Positions 25,600-39,802 are shown, counted from the first letter of the stretch. The stretch: 64,000 bases of DNA from Patagioenas fasciata (GCF_037038585.1 NC_092525.1:26190367-26254366), one strand, 5' to 3'. Translations and numbers: made by a program. Notes: generated by a model from the letters alone, not told the origin.

Positions 25600-28545
25600 A
25601 TTCCTGCTTCTGAGCTCGGGCTGTAGGATGCACTGGATGGCTCTCCTGGAGTCGCTGGATCTATAGCTTAGTGTGATTTACATTAGCAAAATTTGACAAG
25701 TCCTGATACATGGCTCAGTGCAGAGCCTGTGGGGATTGTGTAGAGGTACCAGTTTGCAATACTTTGATTCTGGGGGCCAAGCTGAACTTGAGCATCTTGC
25801 GGAGCAGCTTCTGCTGCTGGTGTCCTGGTGTGCCCTGGCCAGGCGCAGGAGGCCAGTGCACCAGCCGGAGCTGCAGCACCAGCGCCCTGCGCTTGCAACG
25901 CGCTGTGATTGCAGCAGGGTCCGGCTTGCGCCCCTCCTGGGGCAATCCTTCATCCCAAGGAGGGCGAGAGAGTTCTGTCCAGCCTGGGCTTTATAGCAAG
26001 AAACATATATTCTATAACTAAATTAATTGTAAAATTCAGTGGTAAAGTACAAACTTGCTGTGTAGCTTCTTATGAGACAGGCTTTGTTTTCATGCCCTGT
26101 TTTTCAGCAGAGAATTTTTTTCACTTTAATAATTTAATATTTTCAGTACATTTTGCTTCTTGTCTTGAAGGAAGTCTTTTCAGCTATATAATTATTCAGT
26201 CATCCAGAGGGACTTCTGAACAGCAGATTTATAGTACTCTCAATAATGTGATTCAGAAAATGGCTTGTATCAAATTGTAAACATTTTGAAATGTTAAGAA
26301 ATTATGAAAGCAAAATGAGATCACCACAACAGAGACAGGGGCAATGTGTTAAAGCACCACCTGTGAAGACTCGTGCTTTTGGGAGCTGTCAAAGGCTGGT
26401 GGAAAAAAGGCCCTTGAAAAAAAAAAAAAAATGAAATATTGTTTCTGTTACCCTATGATGCTTATCTACAAGTGGACTAATGGAAAGACCAGTCTAGATT
26501 GAGGTTATTTCTGTTTTCAAATTGATTGAGGCACGAGATGAAAGAAGCAGAGCGTGGTTCTGGTTTCAGAAATATGCCACTCAATTTTCATAGCCAAGGC
26601 ATTCCTGTCAGGGGAAAAGGAGAAATAATAGCTCATATAAAATTCTGAAATTTTATAAATATTTACTAATACTGAAATATCTGCCTGAATCAATCACAGA
26701 ATCAGTAACAGGAACATTTTTAGCTCTTGGTACAAGTCCTACTGAAGGCAATGTGATTGCTTGTATTGATTTTGGGAAGGATGAGAGCAATCAAGATTTT
26801 GTCAAAGGTTTTTGCAGAAGAAACGAAGAGACTCCAGCTAGCAACCCTGCCAGCTCCACAGTCACAGGGCAAGGCACAGAGGCTGTATCATTTCAGGAGA
26901 CTTTGCAGAGAAGTTCTGTTAGCTGTTTTGGTGTGTGTGGGGGGGCATTATCAGCTTCCTTTGCCAGTGAACTTGATCTCTCAGCTAAGACTTAGCAGAG
27001 GTCACTTCATATTTCAAATGAGATTTGGTGCTGCAAGACAGAGTTATAGTCTACTAGTAGGATATAAACATGTTGATATCAGTTTACCAACATGAAGGGA
27101 AAATGTTCTTGAGGCAAGTGGAATTATCTTTGGATAGGATAATTAATCTTTGAAAACCTAAACTTCCTGGCATGTGATTATTTAGGTGAGTGAAGCAAGC
27201 AGCATATAAGCTGTTAAACAGCACAGTAATACTATAGAAGGTTTCATCTTCTATTTTCTAATTAGAACTCTGAACTAACTTTTAAAAATTCTTTGGACTT
27301 TGAGAAGATGATAATTTCTAATAAAAACTCTGCATGCTTTCTGATATCTCTTTCAAATTTGTAACCTACTGACAGGAATCTTTGTGATTTTTGTAGTTGC
27401 TTAAATCCACTTCCTGTTTAAGTAGGTGATAGTCTAGCAGGTCTGTAAGAGAGACTTTCTTTCCAAAACAAGGACAAGAGCAGGTATTCTGCAGAGGGGT
27501 GGGTTTATTTTCCTGCCGCATTCCTGTGTAAGCTTGCCCTTCTCCATGCTTAGTCCCCTCGTGTTGCAGTAGAGATTAAGGAAAGCAGAACAGATTTAAA
27601 AGCAAGCTGAAGAAATTGGTCTCAAAAGCAGGCTGCCTTTATTCTAAGGATTATTTTCCACTAATTAATTGTCTTTTATTAAGAATTTTACTTTGATGCT
27701 GGTGATGAAAATTTACAGTATTTGAATGAACCATTCTACCTGGGCACATAAGCAGACTGATTTTGGAACAAAATTGCATTATTAAACTTGATTTATTATT
27801 TTTTTTAAATTGAAGGGTAAAAAGATTACAAGACCTGAAAATTTGGAGATGTGCATGTGTGTGTGGCTAACGAGTAAGGAGTCAAGCTGAATTTGCTGGG
27901 GATCGATGGGGTGGGGGTGCCCAAGCCAGCTCAGTGCCACCAGCTCTGCTGAGCTTTCCTTTTTGCATAAGAGCTTGTAGGGCCGGGTCCTTATTAAGTC
28001 CCTGGATGGTACAAAGCGAGCTCCCTGATTCGTCTGCTTGTGAGATTGCTTCTTCTAAAATAAATGTTCAAAGCATTCGGTAGAGTTAAAAATCTGTCAG
28101 CGATAATATTGGACTCGGAGACTTTTGTTTTTTACTTTTTATTCTGGGTGTATTGTAAACTTTAGTAAGACTGTGATTAGCCCTGGCTATTTGCCTATCC
28201 TCACAACTATAAACAGATACTTTGTTATCAATTTGTAAGATTAAAATAAATGAGCTGAAAAATAGGTATTTATGTTATTAGTGTCTGCTATACACTTATA
28301 ACTGCTAAGATAGAAAGCTGTCTTGTATTTTTAGGGAAGTGTTCCTCCTCCCATTTGTAGAGATTAATTTTTTTGGTTACCATTCTGATTTTAAAAGGAA
28401 ATAGTACAAGTCAATCTGACAGAAATTTTGTTAGGAAAACAATTACTTCTAATTCCTTCCTTCCTTTGCATATATACAGTTAAATATTACTAGCATGAAT
28501 ACTCTCATAAGGATGTAAATCTCTCTATAGCAGAGAGAACCATGT

Positions 28546-28585
<40 letters not shown>

Positions 28586-31500
28586 ATATGGAAAAAGGTT
28601 GTATGGGGAAGGTTTAAAAAACCCTCATTGAATAGATATTTGTTGCTTCACCATTAACAGCCATTTTATCTGTGAATAGTGGTCAGAGTTCTGCATTGTG
28701 ATCATTGTTATTAGAATAATTTTTTCTCAGTCGTCTATTTCCTTTTATTGTCTTATATGGAATCATTGTCATTAGAATCTAAAAGTAAGTATTGAGTTTA
28801 CTGAGTTGACATGACTTGATCTTGGAAAATATTTTGTAGTTACAGATATGCATATATCCTTACCCCCATCTTTGGCAAGCTCAGCTCAAAATTTTTCGTC
28901 ATTATTTGTTGATAAATAATATTCAGATTTGGTTGGGTCAACACTGCTGATTTGGACCTGCAGTTTTTGAAAACATGACTATGAAATTTTTGCTGCTGGA
29001 GTCCATTTCTGGAAAGAGAACTAGTTCATTAACTGGCGGGAAATGGCATAGTTACGTTGGAAACAATTTTCACTATTGAATCAGCCAGATAATCAATTTT
29101 CCAGTCTTGGCTCTCACTTGGACCAGATGCAATATTATCTCTCAATGTAACTCATAGTTAGAAATTTCCTAACAACATCAGTAATATTTATTTGTGCAAC
29201 AGACTTAATATTTATCTATCTTATTAAAATCTAAAATAAACTGGGGCAATCCCATCCCACATTCAGGAAAGTGTCCTATTTTTGGTCTCCATGCCAACTC
29301 TCAGGAGAAGTGTCTACTATTTTGTACCATCATTATGAGTACATTCTCTTGTTACAGATAATAAACCTGCTCTCCTTTCTATCGCCCTAGTCTATTCATT
29401 TAAAAATTGTTTCATTTTTACAACACTGATGTTATTCTCACCAGCTTGGCAACCCTGGGATAATAGCATAAATCAGTGAATTATTATTTTTGTTTAAGGC
29501 ATTTCTAATTTTTAATTAAAAAGAAAAGTCAGGCTCTTGCTGATCACCTACAGGATTGTGACTCTCCATGGTTACCTGTCACTCAAAGAGATCTAGCTCT
29601 GAGGAATGCTAATTAGCACTGTTAAAGCACTGGTAATTGAACTGTGGAGACAGCCTGCAGAAGGAGGCTGTTTGCATTCAGCACTGCTTTGCCATTTAAA
29701 TGGACTAGTACAGTCATGAGGGTACGGTGGATAAAAGCGAAAAAAGCACTCGGGCTGTAATTTTTCATTTTGACTTCAAAGTTGTTTACCAAAGTGTTTC
29801 CTAGAAACGAGTGCCCGTACCAAAAAAGTGTCACGCGTAGCAATTTCACTGACAACCCGTGCCTAAGAAGCACACAATGCCCTTCCTCACTTACTTTCCT
29901 TGGTGCCCGCAACAGCCACTTGTAGCAATGGGGCTCAAGGTGCTGGCCTGGATGACCCTGCTGCTCCCTGTGCAGTGCTGGCCTTCCAAGCAAGAGACTG
30001 AAAATTAAGAAAGCACCAAATTTAAAAAAACAAAGCTGAAGAAAAACCCGAAAGGAAACTAGTGTTCACGCTGCAGTTGATGGCTCTTCTTCCAGATATT
30101 TATGTGACTCCTGGTGCTGTGATATCCATGTGCCCCGGAGTGATGCACTTTCCGTCATAGTATTTTGTGGGTTTGCTGAGATGAGGCAGAATGTCTCTTG
30201 GTGCAGTAGAAGTGAAACCCAAGCCTTCTATCGTAAGGGCAAATTTCTTGTCTGGCACCCTCTGATGAGCTTGATTTTTCTCTGAGCATCTCACAAAGAT
30301 GTAGTAATTTTAAGAAAAATATTCCAGAAGTGAGTGCTTTTGCAATCTCTTTTCCTATTGTACTGTTTAATGTCTCAAATTATTCTCCTTGCCTTTAAGG
30401 AGTTGTGTATTTGTTTAGTTTAGCAAATATGAGCAATCTCATTCACAGGTATGAATTTGAATAGGTACCTTGGTCCTTAGACTGTGATGCATACACAAGT
30501 CACGTATTTAGATACTCTGAGAGTAATGACTACGGATTTTGAAATGTGTCTGTCAGCTAATAGATGAAATATGAATTTTTTCGGTTTATCTGGTGTGTGC
30601 ACATTTTAGTACCGGCAAGATCATGAATTCATCACTTAATTATGTGAAGTGAATATCTGCAGCATATGATAGCTATACTTTATGAAGCTGTGAATATTTG
30701 AGAGATATGCTAACTTAAGCATTTCAGGATACTGATGACTTTTGTGTTAAAATGCAAAGATAAGGTAATGTAGAAAGTGTTGAAGTGCTATCTTCACTGC
30801 TGGGTTAAACTCAAAATGCCTTTTCTCTTATGTGTAATGCTCCCACCTATTTTCAATGGATAAAACTCTGGCTCCATATCTCACTGAATCCAGGACTTCA
30901 TGCAGACATTTTAATGTGCAAGACTTTGTGCAAGATGGGTAGCACATAAGCGCTGTCTTTATATGTCTCAACCTTAGTGTTTATTTAACCAAAACTGTTC
31001 CTGTGTGATTGTTCCCGTTATTTTCATTCTTACTGCTTTGTGGAGAACAGTATGGGTGGAAATTTTTCATGTTACAAGAAAAAAACCAGCCAATAGTTTC
31101 ACGTTCTTGAAAGGTTACGATGGCAGTTAAATTTTAACACTTTCCAGATCGTATGATATCTGGAGAATGGTAAGGCTGACCTGAAGGACTGTGTACTAGC
31201 ACGTTTCCAAGATGCTCCATTCTTTCTAATGGGACACATTGGCACGTTTACCACATTTTATTTCTCACGGGCATTTCACAGGACATGTAATCTCTTTTAG
31301 CCTCCTGACCATGGCCTGTACTGGTTAGGTGGGGAAGTACCCATGTTCCTTTGCACATGATTTACACTTTGTCATTCAAAAAGACTAGGGAAAAAGTTTA
31401 TATCCCAAGGTGTTTTCAGGAGTATTATGGTACATCATCAGCTTTTAATCTGAATCATCTCAGACCATTGCCTTGGGAGCACTGGCTTTTTTGCTTATTT

Positions 31501-34000
31501 GCAGGTTGGGTTTGAGGGGGTACTGTCTTTCTCTCATTGATGTCAAGCTGTTCTCTGTTTAGTCTTCATGTTGCTTGTGACTTTTTGTCTCTGAAATTCT
31601 TCCTGCACACAGGACTCGTGAAACATGGGCAGGGTGTGGTGTGTAGTCAGTGTAGGGCATCATGCAGGGTCCAGACCCAAAGTGGAGGGCACTGGGCAGC
31701 CATGCTCTCGCTTGGGCCTTTGTAGTGTGGTTTTTTGCCCCAGCATGGTTTTTTATATCAGGCAAACCTGTCCCTGCTATGGAGTTCCCTGCCCAGCAAG
31801 CCCGATGGGTGCTGTGGAGAGGCAAGGGTGCTGGCTTTGCAGATTCTCATGGGCTGGGCACCAGCTGGAGTCTCCAGTGGCTGTGGCCACATCCCTGTGT
31901 GCTGGCAGGCACCTGAAAGTGATAAGGAAGATTGTCCCTAGCTCCTTCCTGTCAGTTAAGCAAGCAAAGAAAATCAGCCTCAGAAAAAAGATGCTCTGAC
32001 TTAGCTACCCCAAAGGAAGCCTGGAGTCATTTTGACAGTCCAGGCATCATCCAGTCCTCGAATACCTGACATTATTGATCCTCTGAATCTGAAAGCCCAC
32101 TTGTCAGGGCCTGTGCAGTATGCCGAAGAAGTGAAGGGCAGCACACCAGCGTGGAGTGGTTTCTTCCCCTCATACCTGACTGTAGTTTTGCTTTCTGCCC
32201 TAGGCAAGGTGGCCCATCAGAGAGCAGCAGTACTGCACCAGCTTAGTTCTAATGGAGCCTGAGAGAGGGGTGTAAGGAGAAGCACCTCAGACTGGTGCAC
32301 ACAGAGGCCATGTAAAGCCTTTGCTGGGAGTGAGGAGCTGTGGCAGAGGCTGATAAATGAGTGGGAGATGCTGTATCAGGGTCTCCAGAGGCACGTGGTC
32401 TCCCATGACCCAGTGTCTAGCTGGGAGGTGCTGCTGTCTGCAGCAGCCCCTCATCCTCTGGAGCAGCAACACAGCGCAGCTCTTTGCAGTGAGTCGTTTA
32501 AATACACAAGTGTGGTTTCTGAGACTGGACCAATACTGACCTATCAGCAAATAGACTTGAAGATCTGGACCTACTGTTTATTGCATTTGTATAGCAGTGT
32601 CTGTCTGGGCCGCACTCAGCTGCTGTATGCAGCACTGCTGCGCAGGTACAGCCCGCGGGGCACAGCCTGAGCCTCCGGATCATGTCCCACCAACACCGGC
32701 CAGGCTCCGAGAGGCTCACACCTCCCTGTCCCGAGAGCTACCACCTTACATGCCAGCCTGAGGTAATTTGCTGTCCCGTTCTGAGTCTGCTCCAGAAGTG
32801 AGAAGGGAAGCACAATATTTAGAGCTGCCCTGTCACTTAGATTTCTGCTTTTTGGGCGCTTCATGTGATGATGTTGTGTAAATATTCCTTGGCGGACTAT
32901 CTCACTGGACACTGTCAGGCAGCCAGAGTTTCTGGTGGCACGCTTGGGGCTGTAGCGAGTTCACTGCACACCGTTGACTGCCGCAGCGTGTGACGCTGCA
33001 CGGGCTGCCCGTGGCGTGCTGGGAGGGGGCTGCCAGCCCAGCCCCCAGTTGTCTGTCCCCCAGGAGCTCCCCTGTGGCCTTATCCCCTCCAAAGGCAGCA
33101 CAAACATGTGACTTCAGCAGATGCTGGACCAAGCACAGCTTCTCTGTGCTAGCATATTTGCATTTCGTTCTTCATTCTGTGCTATTAGAGCAGGTGTTAC
33201 CCCATCACCTTTAATACTGAAAAATTTAGCCATTTGATTTGAATATCACATTTCTGATTGTTAAACCATTCCTAAAATAGACTTGGAAACCAATTTGCAG
33301 TTTTGTCCCTGGAGCTCTCACACTGGTACTAAGACAAGGGGCTTTGTGTCAAAGAAATATATCTACCTCCAGCACTAGGCTCAAATGAAAAATGATAATA
33401 AAACACTTTAAAGAATGCATTTCACAGTTTATTCTTAGTGTGAATTGCTTCTTACACTGTGAACTTTTTGGACTGTAGGGCTGACAATTTTCCTTCAAGT
33501 CTGTCCTGTGTTACAACCAATGAAGATCTCTGAGCAGAGATGGCAAAGCTTCTGCTCCGAACTCCAGAGAATGTGAAAATGGAGCTCTAATGAGGACGTC
33601 TGTCCTGTGACAGCTTTCCCAGCAAAACAACAAACTGGCCATACTCTCCTTGAACACTAGAAACCCTTAGAGGCTGCTAATGTGGGCATGTACTCACTTC
33701 CTGATTAACTATACCTGCTGAAAAAGCTTTTTTGTTCTTGAGATCTTATGAATTGCTCCAGTCTGAAGGATTACATTACAGAGCAGTTCATGAGTATGGC
33801 ATTTCCTGGAACATATTTAAAGAAATATGGTGCAAGTGCATGTATTGGCATACAGTCTTCAACCTTCCTGTAAATGAAATATTACCAAACCCAGAAAACA
33901 ACCACCAAGAAACAAAAAAAAAAATCAAACCATTAAGGGTCTGTGAAACGTCTAAAAGTAGGTGTGCACTATGTCACAAAGTGCATTTTGTTAATATAAT
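25600..34000. other. Intergenic with G+C-rich patches; no gene recognised
   Basis: Two patches, about 25770-25970 and 32590-33080, are clearly G+C-richer than their surroundings and have ORFs open in several frames at once, as expected from composition rather than coding. Between them the DNA is A+T-rich and holds the 35-base T run. No exon, tRNA or transposon was recognised. Confidence 0.55.
28549..28583. repeat. 35-base T homopolymer
   Basis: An uninterrupted run of 35 T on the plus strand is the longest homopolymer in the window. On the minus strand it reads as poly(A), but the adjacent minus-strand sequence carries no AATAAA close by and no recognisable retrocopy body. Confidence 0.9.
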
Positions 34001-35954
34001 ATTTTCAGCTTGCTTCTGAAATCTGAGTTTAAATTGCCATTATACAGCTACACATTTTCCAGGTTAATGCTGATGTTAGCTCAGTGTTACATTTGAGCAG
34101 TTAGATGCTTCTTTGCAATGAAATGCAGAATGTAGACAGAAGATTACCCACACCTCTGTAGTTGCACAGTTTCAAGATGCCCACATCTCTCAGGTTGAAT
34201 TCACCAGACTGTGGTACTAACACGCGGGAGAGCTCCTACGATTTTGTGAATGTGTGTCAAACCTCTGGCTGCTCCACAGCCCAGGGACACTTTGGAGATT
34301 TTGTTGTACTAGTGGATGGATGCAAAGCCTGCTGAGGCTGGTGGGATTTGTTTCCATCATCTTCTGTGGCTGGTGGGATGCAGTCAGGCCTGGATCTGCT
34401 GCCAGGTGACTTCTTTCTTCCTGTGCCTTGTGGAGTCCTGTGAGGGGCTCCAGAAAACCAGGGGTAGCTGTAGTGGGAAGGGGAACATGAGGTAAGAAGG
34501 GCCCTGGAGAGACTGTGTGTTTTGGAGCAGGGAATGTGAGAATGAGAACTTGAAGGAAAACTTTTTCAGAATTTAGCTACAAATCAAAACATATAAGTAA
34601 GTTCTTGAGAAAAGGTCTAGTGAGCAAAAAGCTGTTCACAAAGAGAAGTCCTTAGTAATTTTAACCAGTGAGCGAATGGAAGACAGGTGTGCATTTGGTC
34701 TGTTGCTTATCACCAGATAGTGGCTAAATTGCAATACATATCTGATTAATTTGGCCTTGTTTTCTTCATGTGTAGTATTAATGAAAATTCACACATACTG
34801 TGTTTACATTTGTCAAGTAAAAGTCTCCCTGAATTGCTTAGCTCCACTTAAAAGGCTGAACTGTAGTGCTTACAGTGAAAATACTGCTTCAGGCTCCAGA
34901 TCAGTCATTGCTACCCTCTAATAATGTAGAAGCTGTCTAAACAACAGCCAGCTGCAGGTATGCAGAAAATTGGAAATATCAGCAGTTATGAAAAGCAGAG
35001 ACTGGTGCAGAAGGCACATCATTCAGTGACAAGGGCGGTGCGGTGGCGGGGGCTGGCGGAAGGATGGTGCCAGCCTTTGGGCTGCCCTGCAGGAGCAGCA
35101 GGCGTGCACTCTGTGTCTGAAAGATGTATTTTGTTCGCTAGCTTAAACATATCTTTTCTGACTAAACAAAATTCCTAATGATATCCTACTAATACACCAT
35201 GGCACAAATAATGTTAATTTTCCCAAGCCATGCTGAAGAGAACAGTTTTCTCCTTTTAAGCAGGTAGTCTTTTGAAAAGATTTTATCCGACTTAAAGCTC
35301 GGAGAAAATTGCAAAGAAAACCCTGTCTGGTGAGAAGTATATAGGGAAACAATCCCATATTGATAAGAACTGTGAATGAATTACATGAATTTTTTAATAT
35401 TGCTGCTGGCCACTTTATTTTCTTGAATTGTGTAGTATCAACTCCCTTTTTTTGTTTAAGCAGAGCAGCAATTGCAGATTGATGTATCTCAGACTGACAA
35501 CCAAGCAGGTGGTGGCTCTTGTTTCATAACTTACTCTTCAGTTATAAGCAGGCACAGGAGACTGGTTTGGTGAAGACATTGCGAATGGCCTATAGACACT
35601 TTGTCACCAATTAAGGATTATTTCTAGAACTGGTGGGGGCTAGAGGCCTCAGGTTTTAATTAAGACCCCACAGTCCTTGATATGATGCAACGTAAGCTAG
35701 CGTCTTACTGTTGCATGGGCACAGTGCTGTATCCATGGAGAGCACAAGTGGTATGGAGAAAACTCCTTGTGGGCTTAGAGGTTTGGCAATGGGACGTTGG
35801 CAACAGGACTAAGCTAATTGTTTGCGACCTTTCCTGCCCTGATGTTTTTAATCTAAATAAATAACAAGGAGAAACAGGAGAATGAATTCATTGTATCTGA
35901 AGCTCTTTGGAAAATTTGGCAAAGAGAGACTGCTCATGAATGCAGTTAGTTTTC

Positions 35955-36045
35955 TAGTTTTAAGTAATTACTATTGTCACTCCCATTTTACAGGCAGGAG
36001 ATGGAAAAACTAAGTAAAAATTAAAGATTAAAGTGACGTCTCCAG
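35955..36045 (+). mobile_element. Possible ancient MIR-like remnant
   Basis: A block reading actattgtcactcccatttta then cag, followed by an A/G-rich ggagatggaaaaactaag, resembles the best-conserved part of MIR-type SINEs (the tattatccccattttacag core followed by gaggaaactgaggc). Similarity fades on both sides. The embedded tttacag also serves as a potential splice acceptor. Confidence 0.35.
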
Positions 36046-36253
36046 TGTTGCTGAAAGCTGACTACAAGATTTCTGAGCTTTGTGCCAACCCAAGGGATGA
36101 TGCAAAGAGGCAGGGTGGTGGTGGCTGCAAACCAGCAGGAAGAGGCATCCAGAGCTGTGAAGTGAGCTGCATCCAGCATCCCATGTGTTACCACATCAGA
36201 AGTAACAAGGGACTTCCCAAAGCTACAGCCAGTGTGAAACATTACTCCCAGAA
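35994..36253 (+). other. Exon-like segment with MIR-like acceptor, plus strand
   Basis: The acceptor cccattttacag lies inside a possible MIR remnant, and a GTAAGT donor follows 36253. One frame is open over most of the segment (ATG at 36033, 74 codons running on through the donor), encoding nothing recognised. Exonisation of old SINEs is a known route to lineage-specific exons, but here it is only a possibility. Confidence 0.2.
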
Positions 36254-36944
36254 GTAAGTATTTCTTATTCACTATAAAAAAGCAGTAAGTTGCTGTAACT
36301 GGATTTTGAGCTTAGTTACCAAGACTTTGAAATGCTGCTTATCACTCTTACACAAGCATTTAGACTGTTTCCAGCACAAATTTGGGAAAGACAATATCCA
36401 GGTTTAAATTTTCTGTCTGATTCAGACCAGGAGTTTGAGCACAGGTTTCTCCACAGCTGCTTTGGGGGATACAGTAGCTATCAGACTGCCACACACTGAG
36501 CTGATCGGGCCAGTTTTCCCTCTTCGAGCTCTTTCCTTTCTGTGGAAAACTTAACTTTTCCCTGGCACTAGGGCTGGATCTGAGGTTTTGTCACTCAGGT
36601 GAAAATCCTAAATCTCTCATTGCAATCTTCTCAGCCAAAAAGTGTTACACCAGGCCATGTCAGCTGGAAGAGCATCCAATGGAAAAGATGCTCAGGTGTG
36701 GAGTGCCCTTGCTGCGGTGATTTCGGCACACTGTTGAAGGGGCAGGTGTGTGTTCAGGGTCCCTCCCGTCCCTTGGGAGAACGGTGTAATTACCAAGTTA
36801 GCAGTGTGTAAGTGGCCTATGTAACCTCCTGTGATTTATAGTGGGCAATTATTTTCCTTTCTTATTACAACCACTTGCGAGTGAACTAAACTATTCCAGC
36901 AGGCGGGCAGGCAGGAGTTATGCTTGTGTGTAGAGAAAAACAGT

Positions 36945-36961
36945 AAAAAAAAAAAAAAAAA
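36945..36961. repeat. 17-base A homopolymer
   Basis: An uninterrupted A run. Comparable 15-base runs occur at 26417-26431 (A) and 41057-41071 (T), and a 14-base T run at 54742-54755. None shows an attached retroposed element. Confidence 0.85.
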
Positions 36962-39664
36962 GTTGGGCTTGAAGCAATCCTACTGTTGTTTTCCAGGCTG
37001 GAAAACAGGCCAAAAGGTGGATGTGCAGCTGGACACAAAGTTGCATGGCCTGTGATTTTCAGGAGACCCACAACTGGTTTCTGCAGGTTTTCCCCTAGTG
37101 TGTTGGTACAGGCAGCGAGACCCCTGCAGGGACTCACTCCAGGTCCTCCCCTGTGCCTTTCTTTAGCAGGTGTTGCAGGGAAGCCTGGAATATCTGAGCC
37201 TCAGGGATGATTTAATTCCTTGATTCTGCATTGTCATTTAATCTCCATTGTTCTGCCTTGTCCCAGTGAATATGGCTTCTGACAGTATGTTTGCTGCCTT
37301 CTCCCTCAAGCTCAGTCGTGCCTTGCTCTAGGGACAAGTGACATAAAGCCCTTTCTCAACAAGCGAGGCCCCTTGTGCTGCCATTACAGAGCTCTGACTG
37401 AATGCAAAGCCTAAGCTGGTATTGCTCATATTTAATCAATTGTGTCACTGCTGATGGTATTGGTAATTCCTGAGTTGTGTCTGCTAGGCAGGCTGGGAGA
37501 ATAATAACGAACGACCAGGAAGAAAAATCACTTTGCAACAACCAGACGTGCAGGGCTTGAGATGGCAAAAATTTACAGCGTTCCCTCCTTTGGCCTGAGA
37601 CAAGATGACTCTATGCAATGCAAGGTAGGCTTAACTTTTACTTTCGCCCTGCTTTCCTCTCTGAATTTTAAATGTCAGAGTTTTCACTTCTGTACCATGG
37701 TTGAAACTGCTGATTGAACTCTTCTGTTGGCAAAATTTCTGTGCTTTGCATGATAGAGCTATGGCTTCTCAGAACAATACTTCTGTTACTGCAGACTTTA
37801 ATTGCTGCTCATTGAGAACAAGATAAATGGAGCCTGAAGTCCATAACACTAAAGCTATCCATAGACAACCTAACCATGCCTGTTACTGTGCTTAGATAAT
37901 GTCAGCAGCATACTATTTACTTAACCTATAAATGTCACTGGTGTGAAATTGGCTGCTGAAGAAGATTTAGGGAGAGATTCTAACACACAGCAAAAGAAAG
38001 AAACCTTTAAGGAACAGATGGACAGGCAGGATTTTCACACTCACTGTTCATATGTAAGAGCATGGAGAGCCCATATTTAAGGCAGCAGATTTTTGCTGGG
38101 GGTGAGCACATCTTGCACATCCCTTGGCATATGTACAGGAACGCACCTTCTCCCTGCACGTGGTGCCCGCAGTGAAGCCCTGCGGGAGCCTGGTAGGTGT
38201 GAAGTGGTACCAGGTGGGTGCCAGCTCCATGCCAGTTGAAACAGTGATCCTGGCAGCTTAGGTTGGGGTGAGTGTGCCTGGGCCAGAGGACAGTGAACAC
38301 CCAGACAGGCTGAACGGCTCCTTTGAATGGAGCTTCTCTCTGCAAGGGTGCTGTGGGCAGCCAGACTCTGCTGCAGGCTGCTGGCTCACCTGTGCTCCCT
38401 CAGGGACCTGGGGCACTGGTGGAGCAGAGGGTGAGTCCACCTCTACCAGCCTTCGAATCCCACAGAGAAACTTCGCTATTTGGCTGAAAGAAAAAAAAGT
38501 CTTAAACTCTTTTCCACCTGTCTACTCTCAGCCTTAAAGTTGCCAAGAGCCTGTGGCTAGCTGGACGGACTCACAGACCCCGCGCATGCGTTTGTCAACA
38601 TGTCAACAGAGCTCGTAGGGGTTAGTCATGAAGCAGAAGTCCCATGTGAGGCTTCCCAAACGTGTCCGTACCCCAGGGCTGGGGCTGCAGCCAGCCCTGC
38701 CTGCCAGCCGCTCCTCAGGCTCCGCACCAGCCGGGAGCCTTCTCCTCCAGACACAACCTTGTTTGGAGCAAGGGGAGGACAGAGAAAAGGTGGTGATTGT
38801 GTTTTTTTATTGGTTTGTTTGGATTATTGTTTGTTTGATTGTTTTTGTGTGAGTTCTGTTTTGTTTTGCTTTGTTCATCTCATAGGAGGTCATGAGACAA
38901 TGTATGTCAGTGGCTGGGGAAGGCTGGGGACATTTTAGGTATAGGTGCTGCCTATGCATTGGGGTATAACACAGAGTGCTCCACCACTGATTCTATTTTC
39001 GGAGGAGTGGAATGGGGGCAGAGTTACACCCTCTGAATTTAATTCCTTATTTATGTATGTCAAGTTGGGTGTATGGTTTTTTTCCCCTCCATTTTTTTTT
39101 TTCTTTTTTTGGGGGATAAATTTATACTTCCCAGGTCTCCATCCTGTTTGATGAGTTCATGGTGCCATCTACTGATGAGAGATGGAATTAGCACTGAGTT
39201 CCAGTCGGGGATTGCATTCTGCACGATCTACTTCAAAATAAAATTTACTGAAGTGATTAATCAACATCTTTAAACATGGAAAACACCAAATACCTGGGAT
39301 TAATTTTCACCAGAAGAGCTCAACACCTCTAAATCACCCTGACTACTTTGGCATTAGTGCCGGTCTCTGCAGGAGCCTGAATAAAAGCAGTGCTTTTGAA
39401 ATCTCACCCCAAATGTGCAGCAGAGCCCCAAGGATTTCTCCTTCTCCCTGTGCTCAGAGCATTTGTATGCCTTTGCTGCTGCTCTGCCCCTCAAAATGAG
39501 AAATAGTGTTCAGAAACATTTTCAGCATTTTGGAAAATAGCAGTAACCAAAAACAACAGATCAAAATGTTATGGTTTTAGTTTGTGAAACAGAAAAATTC
39601 TTTCCCCTTTTATCTGGAATCAGTGATATTACACAACCTGATCACATGGCCAAACCTGCAATTA

Positions 39665-39712
39665 AAAAAGAAAACAAAACAAAACAAAAAACCATCACCA
39701 CCACCAAAACAC
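39665..39712. repeat. (AAAAC)n and (CAC)n simple repeat
   Basis: Units of aaaac repeat several times and pass into a short caccaccacc run. It is non-coding low-complexity DNA. Confidence 0.85.
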
Positions 39713-39802
39713 CAGTGAGAGGTGAAAAATTGATCTCAGCTGTCTTTACAGACGATAGTTCTGAATTTCAGATTTCAAAAAGCCCCAAAAGTTTTGATTA
39801 GA

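Larger units (their letters stand above)
13261..25600. other. Intergenic; no gene recognised
   Basis: Reverse- and forward-strand ORFs of up to 144 codons occur (for example 20070-20504 and 22911-23345 on minus, 18372-18785 on plus), none matching a known family or showing splice-flanked conservation. It contains the ancient repeat at 18211-18440, simple repeats and one exon-like segment at 19894-19980. A short G+C-rich patch lies near 24455-24525. Confidence 0.55.

Noticed and set aside
26690-26715. atcacagaatc word resembling CR1 sequence
   Set aside because: Only about 11 bases match and there is no adjoining CR1 block, so it is probably coincidence.
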